A DNA stretch of 64,000 bases from Asticcacaulis machinosus. GTDB lineage: Bacteria; Pseudomonadota; Alphaproteobacteria; Caulobacterales; Caulobacteraceae. This document shows positions 1 to 8,163 of this stretch, in pieces. The notes under the pieces were generated by a model. That model did not search any database, was not told the DNA's origin, and saw only the letters and a program-made list of their open reading frames with translations. Numbering within the stretch: the first letter of the stretch is position 1; each line of letters begins with the position of its first letter. Position numbers and translations under genes: made by a program. Location of the stretch: the NCBI RefSeq assembly GCF_028550435.1, contig NZ_JAQQKV010000002.1:930001-994000 (forward strand), written 5' to 3'.

Positions 1-578
1 AGTTTGCGCCAAAGAATCGTTGGACGGCCCTGATCGAGGTCAATATCAACAACCTGGCCGCGGTGCCTTCGATCGTTTATGGTTTGCTGGGGCTTGCGGT
101 ATTCATCAACTGGCTGGGTATGCCGCGCTCATCGCCGCTGGTTGGCGGTGTGGTGCTGGCCCTGATGGCCCTGCCGACCGTGATTATTGCCACCCGCTCA
201 TCGCTGCGGGCCGTGCCGCCATCGATCCGCGAAGCCGCCCTTGGTATCGGCGCCTCAAAGACTCAGGCGGTGTTTCACCATGTGCTGCCGCTGGCCATGC
301 CGGGTATTATGACCGGCACCATCATATCTCTGGCCCACGCTCTGGGTGAGACGGCACCGCTGTTGATGATCGGCATGATCTCCTTCGTACCGGGTCTGCC
401 GGAAAGCGTCACCTCGGCCGCCTCGGTTCTGCCGGTTCAGATCTTCATCTGGGAAAACGCCTCTGAGCGCGCTTTCCATGAACGTACCGCCGCCGCCATT
501 ATCGTGCTTCTGGTCTTCATGATCGTCATGAACCTGGCGGCGATTCTGCTGCGTCGTCGCTTTGAAAGACGGTGGTAA
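1..578 (+). CDS. pstA: Phosphate ABC transporter permease PstA (5' end missing)
   Basis: Inner-membrane permease of the high-affinity phosphate importer PstSCAB. The reading frame is open from position 3, so the N-terminal part lies outside the window. The visible part has several hydrophobic segments and the cytoplasmic-loop EAA motif ([13 protein letters not shown]) that docks on the ATPase PstB, followed by [12 protein letters not shown], typical of PstA/PstC. It ends two bases before the likely pstB start, so the two are co-transcribed. The whole-gene length and the promoter (Pho box) cannot be seen here. Confidence 0.93.
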   Translation, partial: FAPKNRWTALIEVNINNLAAVPSIVYGLLGLAVFINWLGMPRSSPLVGGVVLALMALPTVIIATRSSLRAVPPSIREAALGIGASKTQAVFHHVLPLAMPGIMTGTIISLAHALGETAPLLMIGMISFVPGLPESVTSAASVLPVQIFIWENASERAFHERTAAAIIVLLVFMIVMNLAAILLRRRFERRW

Positions 579-580
579 TT

Positions 581-1420
581 ATGAAACTCTATACGCGCCC
601 GCTCTACGCCCCTGATACGTCCATCGGTAAACCCAGAGACCCGTCCATGACCACGACCGCCACAACCCCGAAGTTCGTCGCCCGTGACGTCAAGGTCCAC
701 TACGGTGACAAGCAAGCTCTGCACGGCATTGATATCGACATTCTCGATAAGTCGGTAACCGCTTTCATCGGCCCGTCGGGCTGCGGTAAGTCGACTTTCC
801 TGCGCTGCCTGAACCGCATGAACGATACCATCCCAAGCGCCCGCGTTGACGGCACCATCCTGCTCGACGGCGAAGACCTGAACGACCGTAAGGTTGATCC
901 GGTCGTCCTGCGGGCCCGCGTCGGTATGGTGTTCCAAAAGCCGAACCCGTTCCCCAAGACCATCTATGAGAACGTTGCCTATGGCCCGAAGATTCATGGC
1001 CTGGCGACCTCGAAAGAAGAGATGGATCACATTGTCGAAAGCTCGCTCAAAAAAGCGTCGCTGTGGAACGAAGTCTCTGATCGCCTGCACCAGCAGGGCA
1101 CCGGCCTGTCCGGCGGCCAGCAGCAGCGTCTGGTCATTGCCCGCGCCATTGCGGTTGGCCCCGAAGTCATCCTGATGGATGAGCCCTGTTCGGCGCTTGA
1201 CCCGATCGCGACCGCTAAGATCGAAGAACTGATCGATGAACTGCGTCAGCAGTTCTGCATCGTTATCGTTACGCACTCGATGGCGCAGGCCGCGCGGGTG
1301 TCACAAAAAACCGCCTTCTTCCACCTCGGCAATCTGGTCGAAGTCGGCAACACCGAAGATATCTTCACCAATCCTAAAGACCAGCGCACTCAGGATTATA
1401 TTACTGGGCGCTTTGGATAA
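581..1420 (+). CDS. pstB: Phosphate ABC transporter ATP-binding protein PstB
   Basis: ATPase that drives phosphate import through PstC/PstA at the cytoplasmic face. With the ATG at 581 the protein has 279 residues: Walker [10 protein letters not shown] (64-72), Q-loop near 119, ABC signature LSGGQ (176-180), Walker B VILMDEP (196-202) and switch His 232. Length and motifs are standard for PstB. The start is uncertain: the GTG at 572 would overlap pstA, and the ATG at 647 would give a protein nearer the usual N-terminus. It lies in the order pstA-pstB-phoU-phoB and is expected to be induced by phosphate starvation through PhoB. Confidence 0.96.
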   Translation: MKLYTRPLYAPDTSIGKPRDPSMTTTATTPKFVARDVKVHYGDKQALHGIDIDILDKSVTAFIGPSGCGKSTFLRCLNRMNDTIPSARVDGTILLDGEDLNDRKVDPVVLRARVGMVFQKPNPFPKTIYENVAYGPKIHGLATSKEEMDHIVESSLKKASLWNEVSDRLHQQGTGLSGGQQQRLVIARAIAVGPEVILMDEPCSALDPIATAKIEELIDELRQQFCIVIVTHSMAQAARVSQKTAFFHLGNLVEVGNTEDIFTNPKDQRTQDYITGRFG

Positions 1421-1430
1421 GGACTGACAC

Positions 1431-2123
1431 ATGAACCCGCATACCGTTAAGACCTACGGCGAAGAACTGGATCAATTGTCGGCTGAGGTCATCCTGATGG
1501 GTGGGCTGGCTGAGGCTCAGGTCGCTGATGCCGTCGAAGCCGTGGCCCGCCGCGATGTCGCTCTGGCCCAAAGCGTCATCCAGCGCGATCAGCGTCTGGA
1601 TGAACTGGAAAAAGACATTGAGCGCAAGGCCATTCGCCTGATCGCCCTGCGCCAGCCGATGGCGTCTGACTTACGCAAAACCGTGTCGGCCATGAAGATC
1701 GCCACCTCGCTGGAGCGTACCGGCGATCTGGCCAAGAACATTGCCAAACGCTCACTGGTCATTTCCGAGTCCGAGCCGATGTCGGGCCTGACCCGCTCGA
1801 TCGAGCGCATGGGCAAGCTGGTGTCGTCGCGCCTGCGCGATGTGCTGGATGCCTACAAGGGCTCAAAGCTCGATATCGCCCAAGCCGTTTGGTCGTCGGA
1901 TACCGAAGTCGATGAACACTATAACGCCATGTTCCGCGAACTTCTGACCTACATGATGGGCGATCCGCGCACCATTTCGGCCTGCACCCACGTCCTGTTC
2001 ATGGCCAAAAACCTGGAGCGGATCGGCGACCACGCCACCAATATGGCTGAGCACATCCACTACGAAGTGACCGGCGAAGACTATATGAACGAACGCCCCA
2101 AGCTGACCACGATGGAACCGTAA
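1431..2123 (+). CDS. phoU: Phosphate signalling protein PhoU
   Basis: Cytoplasmic regulator that links the Pst transporter to the PhoR/PhoB two-component system and represses the Pho response when phosphate is plentiful. The 230 residues form two PhoU helical repeats, each with the conserved metal-binding signature: ERTGD at 95-99 and ERIGDHATNMAE at 196-207. The ATG at 1431 has an AAGGA ribosome-binding site and follows pstB by 10 bases. phoB starts 9 bases after its stop. Family length and context are fully typical. Confidence 0.97.
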   Translation: MNPHTVKTYGEELDQLSAEVILMGGLAEAQVADAVEAVARRDVALAQSVIQRDQRLDELEKDIERKAIRLIALRQPMASDLRKTVSAMKIATSLERTGDLAKNIAKRSLVISESEPMSGLTRSIERMGKLVSSRLRDVLDAYKGSKLDIAQAVWSSDTEVDEHYNAMFRELLTYMMGDPRTISACTHVLFMAKNLERIGDHATNMAEHIHYEVTGEDYMNERPKLTTMEP

Positions 2124-2132
2124 GAGCATACC

Positions 2133-2822
2133 ATGAAGCCGTACATCATTATTGCCGAAGACGAAGACGCTTTATCGACGCTTTTGCAATATAATCTTGA
2201 AAAAGAAGGTTATGAGGTCGCGCAGGCTGTCGACGGCGACGAAGCCCTGATGATGATCGAAGAGCGCATGCCCGATCTTCTGGTGTGTGACTGGATGATG
2301 CCCAAGGTGTCAGGCATCGAAGTCTGCCGCCGACTGCGTGCCCAGACTGAAACGCGCAACCTGCCCATCGTCATGCTGACCGCCCGCTCCGAAGAAAGCG
2401 ACCGCATCCGCGGTCTCGATACCGGCGCCGATGACTATGTGGTCAAGCCGTTTTCGATGGTGGAACTGATCGCGCGTATCCGGGCGGTGCTGCGCCGCAT
2501 CCGTCCGGGCCTCAGTGAAGATCGTGTTCAGTTCGGTGAGATTTCGGTCGACCGTCTGTCGCACCGTGTCCAGCGCGGCGGTCGTGATGTCCATCTGGGC
2601 CCGACCGAATACCGCCTGCTGGATTACCTGATGCAGCATCCCAAGCGCGTCTTTTCGCGGGAGCAACTTCTGGACGCCGTCTGGGGCAATGATGTCTATG
2701 TCGAAGCCCGCACGGTTGACGTTCATATCGGCCGCCTGCGTAAGGCCCTGAACGATGGCGCGGAAAAAGATCTGATCCGCACGGTTCGCTCTGCCGGCTA
2801 TTCGCTGGATTTGCAGGCCTGA
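2133..2822 (+). CDS. phoB: Phosphate regulon response regulator PhoB
   Basis: OmpR/PhoB-family DNA-binding response regulator, activated by phosphorylation from the PhoR kinase under phosphate limitation. The 229 residues hold a receiver domain (acidic cluster at 9-11, phosphoacceptor Asp 53 in CDWMMP, conserved Lys in VVKPFS near 106) and a C-terminal winged helix (about 128-227) with the usual TVDVHIGRLRKAL recognition region. It is the last gene of the visible pst-pho operon. No phoR is seen downstream; it would be expected upstream of the window. Confidence 0.96.
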   Translation: MKPYIIIAEDEDALSTLLQYNLEKEGYEVAQAVDGDEALMMIEERMPDLLVCDWMMPKVSGIEVCRRLRAQTETRNLPIVMLTARSEESDRIRGLDTGADDYVVKPFSMVELIARIRAVLRRIRPGLSEDRVQFGEISVDRLSHRVQRGGRDVHLGPTEYRLLDYLMQHPKRVFSREQLLDAVWGNDVYVEARTVDVHIGRLRKALNDGAEKDLIRTVRSAGYSLDLQA

Positions 2823-2831
2823 TTAGAAAAT

Positions 2832-3824
2832 TCAGGCTTTTTCAATCTGCACTTCGGGTCGGGGATGGGGCGGCGCGTCGGCCAGTTCAAACCGGATTTC
2901 CTGTGCGCGATAATCGATAGAGACAACCGCGAACTGCCGCAAAAAATCCATCCCGACCAGCAGGGCGGGCTTATTCTGTAATCGCCAGCTATCGAACACG
3001 GGCACATCGGCAATGGCTATGGCCGCATTGCTGAAGGTCAGCTCCTGCATACGCAGTCTGTTTATCCGGACTGTAGGCGCGATTAATTCGCCGCCGGTAA
3101 CCCCGCTTAAGCTGATAGGGCCCATCTCGGATAGTTTGCCGTTCTTTTTCAGCAACGCGTCCCTTAGCGCCGTATTGCCGATGGAAACCTCGGCACCCGT
3201 ATCGATAATGGCCGACGCCAGCACACCATCCATCCGGCAGTCGCTGATGCGTAAGTGCCCGGCTGAGCCATAGGCTTTGACGCGGGTGATATCGGGCGCG
3301 TAAATCCGTTGCGTCGCATAGCGTGGGGCTTCGACCCGCAGTGTGCGCTTCTTGAAATCAAAGGTCACGCGTGTGCCATTGATGACATCCAGCCCCAGAA
3401 ACCCATCGGCTTTCAGCAGAGCGCGCGGCAATACGGGTACCGTCAGATCACGATGGACGAATGGCCCAAGCGTCAGTTTGCTAATACGCGCGGTGGAGGC
3501 GGGGACAAGGCCATTTATGCCCTTGACCACCACTTCGCGGCCACCCGGCAAAGCCAGAAGGCTGGCCAGTTCTGTGGATATGACCGATTGTTCGGCGGCG
3601 GTGTCGACCACAAACTGGTAAGGGCCCTGACCGTTTATAAACACGCCCACGGTCATCTGATTAGCCGCGGTATTACGCGCGGCAAGCTTTGCGTCTTCGC
3701 TGTCTTTATCGGTTTTGGGCGGGGCGACGGCACTCCATGCCGGATTAAGGCCGCTAAGGCAGGTGGCGGCACCGGCGCGAATGAGCGTGCGCCGGCACAG
3801 ATAGTGCCGGTTTATATCTGACAT
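2832..3824 (-). CDS. Tandem retropepsin-like aspartic protease family protein, exported
   Basis: A 330-residue protein that begins with an RR-containing export signal (CRRTLIRAGA, 10-19, followed by a short hydrophobic stretch), compatible with Tat or Sec export. It contains two retropepsin-like halves. The first active-site loop is VVDTAAEQS (Asp 74, DTA) and the second is IIDTGAEVS (Asp 208, DTG), each followed by a hydrophobic-hydrophobic-Gly region (FLGLDV, LVGMDF). Viral retropepsins dimerise to bring two such loops together; here both are on one chain. Substrate is unknown. It is convergent with phoB (9-base gap) and shows no link to the Pho genes. Confidence 0.75.
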   Translation of the reverse strand: MSDINRHYLCRRTLIRAGAATCLSGLNPAWSAVAPPKTDKDSEDAKLAARNTAANQMTVGVFINGQGPYQFVVDTAAEQSVISTELASLLALPGGREVVVKGINGLVPASTARISKLTLGPFVHRDLTVPVLPRALLKADGFLGLDVINGTRVTFDFKKRTLRVEAPRYATQRIYAPDITRVKAYGSAGHLRISDCRMDGVLASAIIDTGAEVSIGNTALRDALLKKNGKLSEMGPISLSGVTGGELIAPTVRINRLRMQELTFSNAAIAIADVPVFDSWRLQNKPALLVGMDFLRQFAVVSIDYRAQEIRFELADAPPHPRPEVQIEKA

Positions 3825-3917
3825 GCGTTTCCCCCGGCCGTGTGATTATGAGCTTATGGCCTTGGCTATAAAACTAGCGCAAATGGCCAAAAGCTGCAAT
3901 CGGGCAGGGTGATCAGA

Positions 3918-4820
3918 TCAGAGACTGATAAAATAGGTCTTTGAGCAGTATTCGCAGGTGATGTGTACCTTGCCGTCCGGCTCGATCATATCGTTCTGCT
4001 CTTCGGGGGAGAAGGACTGCACCAGACTTTCCACCCGTTCCTGCGAGCAGCGGCATTGCTGGTAAACGTCCTTAAAGGTCGACAAACGCACGCCGTCCTC
4101 ATGGAACAGGCGGTACAGCAGACGCTCGGTCTCCAGCGAAAAATCGGTCAGTTCATCTTCGCCCAGGGTCGCAAACAGGGCGCGGATATGATCAAAAGCC
4201 TCGCGGGTTTCGCCGCGGCTAAGGTCACCGGCAATGGCCTGAATCATAGCGCCACCGGCCCGCCACACCGGGCCATCGCCTGAGTCTTCACGTGAAACCG
4301 CCAGCTTGATCTGGGTCGGTATTTGTTCGGACTGGGCGAAATAATGCTCCGCGCACAAAGACAGGCTGTCGCCTTCTATCGGCGTGACCCCCTGATAGCG
4401 ATCCATCTGACCGTCAGGATCAAGCGTCATGATAAAGGTGCCCTTGCCGATCAGGGCGCGGGCGCCCAGACTGGTGAATTCCGAGGCATTGGCGGCAATC
4501 AGGTCTTTTAATTCGGTTTCGTCATAGCGGCAGAAGGCGCGCAATCCGCCGCGGGTATCGTAATCCGCCACGACATAGCGCACGCAGCCTTCGCCCTGCG
4601 CCTGCATGATCAGGCGACCCTCGAATTTCAGAGCGGAGCCGACCAGCACCGCCAGCGCGCAGGCTTCGGACACCAGATGGGCGATCTCATCCGGATAGCT
4701 ATGGGCGGCAAGAATGGCGTTCAGACTGTCGCCCAAGCGCACCACGCGGCCATGAACCGGCAAGGTGTCGATCACAAAGCGAGCGGAAAAGTCCTGATAG
4801 GGCGGGGTGTCGTTACTCAT
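3918..4820 (-). CDS. hslO: Hsp33 redox-regulated chaperone
   Basis: Cytoplasmic holdase activated by oxidation and unfolding, which protects proteins during oxidative stress. The 300-residue protein carries the zinc-binding redox switch at the C-terminus: C256-R-C258, then C289-E-Y-C292, matching the Hsp33 CxC...CxxC signature, with the linker between. The ATG at 4820 is preferred over an upstream TTG at 4850 because Hsp33 proteins start close to this point. It stands alone on the minus strand and is divergent from the serine biosynthesis fusion gene. Confidence 0.94.
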   Translation of the reverse strand: MSNDTPPYQDFSARFVIDTLPVHGRVVRLGDSLNAILAAHSYPDEIAHLVSEACALAVLVGSALKFEGRLIMQAQGEGCVRYVVADYDTRGGLRAFCRYDETELKDLIAANASEFTSLGARALIGKGTFIMTLDPDGQMDRYQGVTPIEGDSLSLCAEHYFAQSEQIPTQIKLAVSREDSGDGPVWRAGGAMIQAIAGDLSRGETREAFDHIRALFATLGEDELTDFSLETERLLYRLFHEDGVRLSTFKDVYQQCRCSQERVESLVQSFSPEEQNDMIEPDGKVHITCEYCSKTYFISL

Positions 4821-5075
4821 GAAACCTGATCTTATGGAGCCACTGCGCAAACGCAGCGTCGAATTTAAGGAATTTGGCTAAGTCTTGAAACGGAACGGCA
4901 TAGATAATCAAGGGTTTTGCCAAAAAAAGAGGGGGCGGCGCTTTTTAATCACGTATGGCCAGTTGTTTTACGGGGGGTTTTGCCCTATTTGCGCAGGCGA
5001 AAATCAACATGATATTGCCATGCTGATGTCTGTTTTACGCTGCGACGTAACACCCCCTTTGTGAGTGCAACTGCG

Positions 5076-7025
5076 ATGACCACAACCCTTGAAAATCCTG
5101 TAGCTGACAAAATTCAGGCGGCGGTTCTGCCGACCATAGTTCTGGATTTCGACTCGACCTTCACTCAGGTTGAGGCGCTGGATATATTGGCCGAGCAGTT
5201 GTTTTCTTCCGATCCGGCCCGTCTGACCGATATTACGGCCATCAAAGATCTGACCGATCTGGCCATGTCGGGGGAGATTTCCTTTGCAGAAGCGCTGCAA
5301 CGCCGGGTTCAGATTTTGAAGCCGACCAAGGCCGATCTGGAAGGGCTGGTGGAGACGCTCAAAGGACTGGTCAGCGCGTCGGTCGCCCGTAACAAAGAAG
5401 CCTTCCTGCGCCATCCGGGCAAGTTTCGCATTATCTCCGGCGGCTTTCATGACTTCATAGCCCCCGTGGTGGCCGAGTATGGCATCCGGCCTGAGCATAT
5501 CCTCGCCAACCGGCTGGTGTTCGGCGATGACGGTATCGCCGTAAGCGTTGATCAGGGTAATCCTTTGTCAAAAGACGGCGGTAAGGTGGTGGCCCTGCAA
5601 GGCTGGGACATTACCGGGCCAGTGGTCATGGTCGGCGATGGCTGGACCGATTTTGAAGTCTACAAGGGCGGGGCCGCTGACCGGTTTTATGCCTTTGTTG
5701 AAAATGTGAAGCGCGAAAAGGTCGTTCAGGCCACCCACGGTATTGAGGCCGCGCAGGTCGTCGTGTCGTTCGATGAGGTGCTGCACAACGAAGGTTTCGA
5801 GGGGCGTTATTCCTTCCCGCGTTCGCGCCTCAAGGTGCTGCTGCTCGAAAACGTCCACCCGACCGCGATTCAGGCCTTTCGCGAAGAGGGCTATGACGTC
5901 ACGACCGTTAAAGGCGCGCTGGATGAAGATGACCTGATCGACGCCATTCAGGGTGTGCATATCTTAGGTATCCGCTCCAAGACCACAGTGACACAAAAGG
6001 TGCTTGATGCGGCCGATAAGCTGCTGGCGGTAGGCGCCTTCTGTATCGGGACCAATCAGATCGATCTTAAGGGCTGCTCGAAAAAGGGTATTGCGGTCTT
6101 TAATGCCCCCTATTCCAATACCCGATCAGTCGTTGAAATGGTCATGGGGCTGACGGTCATCCTGACGCGCAATATCTACGATAAGTCGATCCAGATGCAC
6201 ACCGGCAAGTGGGATAAGTCCGCGACCGGCGCCCACGAAGTGCGCAATAAAACGATCGGTATCATCGGCTATGGTGCCATCGGCTCGCAGTTGTCGATCC
6301 TGGCCGAGGCGTTCGGGATGCGGGTCATCTATTATGATGTGGCCGAAAAGCTGACGCTTGGTAATGCGCGCCGCTATCGCTCACTGGATGCGCTGCTGGC
6401 CGAGGTCGATGTTTTGAGCATCCATGTCGATGGCCGGGCCGAAAACAAGAACCTGATGGGGGCTGCGCAATTTGCCAAGATGAAAGACGGCGCGTTGTTT
6501 ATCAACCTGTCGCGCGGCCATGTCGTTGATATTGATGCCCTGGCGCAAGCGCTGAAATCAGGCAAGATTTACGGGGCGGCGGTCGATGTCTTCCCGGAAG
6601 AGCCGCGCACCAATGACGATCCGTTTGTAAGCCCGCTGACCGGTATCAAGAACCTGATCCTGACCCCGCATATCGGTGGCTCTACCGAAGAGGCCCAGGA
6701 AGCGATCGGGGAGTTTGCTTCGGAACGTCTGCTGAATTTCCTGAACCGGGGCGATACGACGTTTTCGGTCAATATGCCGAACGTGCAGTTGTCCGAAGTC
6801 GAAGGGCGTCACCGCTTTCTGCATATTCACCAGAACGTGCCAGGGGTCATGGCGGCGATCAACAACATCATCGCCAAATATAATCTCAATATTCTGGCCC
6901 AGCACCTCAAGACCAATGAGTCTCTGGGCTATGTGATCGTCGATGTTGACCGTGGTTATTCGAAAGAAGCGCTGGAAGAACTTAAGGCCGTCACCGGGAC
7001 GTTGAAATTCAGATCTCTGACCTAA
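5076..7025 (+). CDS. serA: Fused phosphoserine phosphatase / D-3-phosphoglycerate dehydrogenase
   Basis: One 649-residue chain carries two enzymes of serine biosynthesis. Residues 20-235 are a HAD phosphatase like SerB: DFDST (24-28), SGG (121-123), Lys near 166/170 and GDGWTD (187-192). Residues 252-565 are a D-3-phosphoglycerate dehydrogenase: Rossmann GYGAIGS (398-404), Arg 480 in NLSRG, a Glu near 509 and His 532 in TPHIGG. A C-terminal ACT-like domain (about 575-649) would bind serine for feedback. These are the first and last steps of the pathway; the middle enzyme SerC is not in the window. The start is uncertain: GTG at 5061 adds five residues but lacks a visible ribosome-binding site. 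Confidence 0.93.
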   Translation: MTTTLENPVADKIQAAVLPTIVLDFDSTFTQVEALDILAEQLFSSDPARLTDITAIKDLTDLAMSGEISFAEALQRRVQILKPTKADLEGLVETLKGLVSASVARNKEAFLRHPGKFRIISGGFHDFIAPVVAEYGIRPEHILANRLVFGDDGIAVSVDQGNPLSKDGGKVVALQGWDITGPVVMVGDGWTDFEVYKGGAADRFYAFVENVKREKVVQATHGIEAAQVVVSFDEVLHNEGFEGRYSFPRSRLKVLLLENVHPTAIQAFREEGYDVTTVKGALDEDDLIDAIQGVHILGIRSKTTVTQKVLDAADKLLAVGAFCIGTNQIDLKGCSKKGIAVFNAPYSNTRSVVEMVMGLTVILTRNIYDKSIQMHTGKWDKSATGAHEVRNKTIGIIGYGAIGSQLSILAEAFGMRVIYYDVAEKLTLGNARRYRSLDALLAEVDVLSIHVDGRAENKNLMGAAQFAKMKDGALFINLSRGHVVDIDALAQALKSGKIYGAAVDVFPEEPRTNDDPFVSPLTGIKNLILTPHIGGSTEEAQEAIGEFASERLLNFLNRGDTTFSVNMPNVQLSEVEGRHRFLHIHQNVPGVMAAINNIIAKYNLNILAQHLKTNESLGYVIVDVDRGYSKEALEELKAVTGTLKFRSLT

Positions 7026-7054
7026 AAAAAGGCCCCGAAACCGGGGCCTTTTTT
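7024..7054. terminator. Rho-independent terminator after serine fusion gene
   Basis: A perfect 7-bp stem (GGCCCCG at 7031-7037 with CGGGGCC at 7042-7048) is flanked by a run of A on the left and of T on the right. It sits directly after the stop codon of the fusion gene and could also act on the convergent PilZ gene. Confidence 0.92.
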
Positions 7055-7078
7055 CACTTTTAGCATCGTGCATCTTGT

Positions 7079-7130
7079 CCAAAAACCGCGCAACACTTTT
7101 TGGCTTCGCCGAACTCCGTTTGGGATGCGC
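7079..7130. repeat. Dispersed palindromic element, copy with internal insert
   Basis: Between the convergent serine and PilZ genes. It contains CCAAAAACCGCGCAACACTT followed by TTTGGCTTCGCCGAACT and ends TTTGGGATGCGC. On the minus strand it reads GCGCATCCCAAA...CCAAAAAGTGT...GCGGTTTTTGG, the same layout as the copies at 13897-13939, 46196-46242 and 46393-46435. Confidence 0.6.
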
Positions 7131-7131
7131 T

Positions 7132-7605
7132 TTAATCTAAGAAAAAGGTATCTTCGTCTTTGGGGGGGGGCGGTTGGTTCAGTGTCTGCCACGCGTCATA
7201 AACGGCACGTGGTACTTTAGGAGAAGACATCTTGCCTGGTGTCAGTTTTTCGATGAAATCGAATTTCAGACCCATCTTGTGGGCCATGGTCCAGACGGAG
7301 CGCCCGCGTCGCACGACATGAGCATCCAGATCGATCAGCCAAACCTCAGACGGAATCTCACCGATAGAGTCGAACAGAACCTGTGCGCCGGAGGCTGATT
7401 GATCAAGTATGGTACAGTGAATAGTTTGCTGGCTATTCAGAAATAGCAGGCAGCCACGGTCGTTACACTCAAATCGCGGTTCGTTCCGGCGATTGGCGAA
7501 CATTTCATAGGGCTGAATGATTTCGACCTTAGATGACGCCGCCGGCGGTGTGGCCAGCGGTGTGGAATGAGGGGGCGAAGAGACGGGAGCAGACGGTGTG
7601 GCCAT
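7132..7605 (-). CDS. PilZ-domain-like protein
   Basis: A 157-residue soluble protein with a Pro/Ser-rich N-terminal tail and a PilZ-like core: RRNEPRFEC, in which the arginines match the RxxxR switch of PilZ, and about 30 residues later DQSASGAQV, matching DxSxxG. PilZ domains bind cyclic di-GMP and control motility, attachment or exopolysaccharide. No output domain is visible. The ATG at 7605 is chosen because the longer frame to 7707 starts with an unlikely sequence and this site has a GAAG element upstream. A run of nine G (7162-7170) encodes the Pro-rich end. Confidence 0.7.
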   Translation of the reverse strand: MATPSAPVSSPPHSTPLATPPAASSKVEIIQPYEMFANRRNEPRFECNDRGCLLFLNSQQTIHCTILDQSASGAQVLFDSIGEIPSEVWLIDLDAHVVRRGRSVWTMAHKMGLKFDFIEKLTPGKMSSPKVPRAVYDAWQTLNQPPPPKDEDTFFLD

Positions 7606-8163
7606 GATAGAGTGCACTTCGTTGAGACGAACAGGGGACTGAACGCAACGCCTTAATAGAACTGAATTTTTTAAGCTTACTGTGCCGCATTCGCGACCCT
7701 GCACCAAGGGTGGGCGGATCGTGTAACCAGCGTTTGGCAGATAACAAATCTGCCATGTTGCGGTGCACGTTAAACCCGGTTTCTTTACAAACCGTGTCCA
7801 AAACGGTCAGTGATCACGTATTTTAGAAAAATGTCTCTCATCACTATCTCTTGACATTTGCAGCCGTATCCATCATGTGACCTTCTTCGCATCCGCGAAA
7901 TCTCTTTGTCAGGCCGCGTGAGGTAAGGCTTTTAAAAATTACACCACATGTTTGTGTGTGCCGTATCGCCTGACAGACTTATAAATTACCGCCATGCCGA
8001 ATGGTGGTCACAATCAAAAAAATACGATGGCTCGTGACACGCGGAGCCTCGCCCATAAACCGCCCGGCCTCACAGATGATGGCGCGGGCAGGGCTGTTTG
8101 CGTGTCTTTCGCGTTTGCGTGAGATGTCTTGAGCGGCCTCACCCCAGAAAGCGAAGTCTCTGC
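7606..8163. other. Gene-free stretch between PilZ and helicase genes
   Basis: About 560 bases with divergent flanking genes. I see no convincing reading frame or RNA gene. It holds a TTGACA hexamer at 7851-7856 and an AT-rich TATAAA at about 7980 upstream of the helicase, but no pair with good spacing. The long distance to the helicase start leaves room for a long 5' leader. Confidence 0.4.

Noticed and set aside
437-1276. 279-residue minus-strand frame opposite pstB
   Set aside because: Antisense shadow of a strongly conserved ABC ATPase gene.
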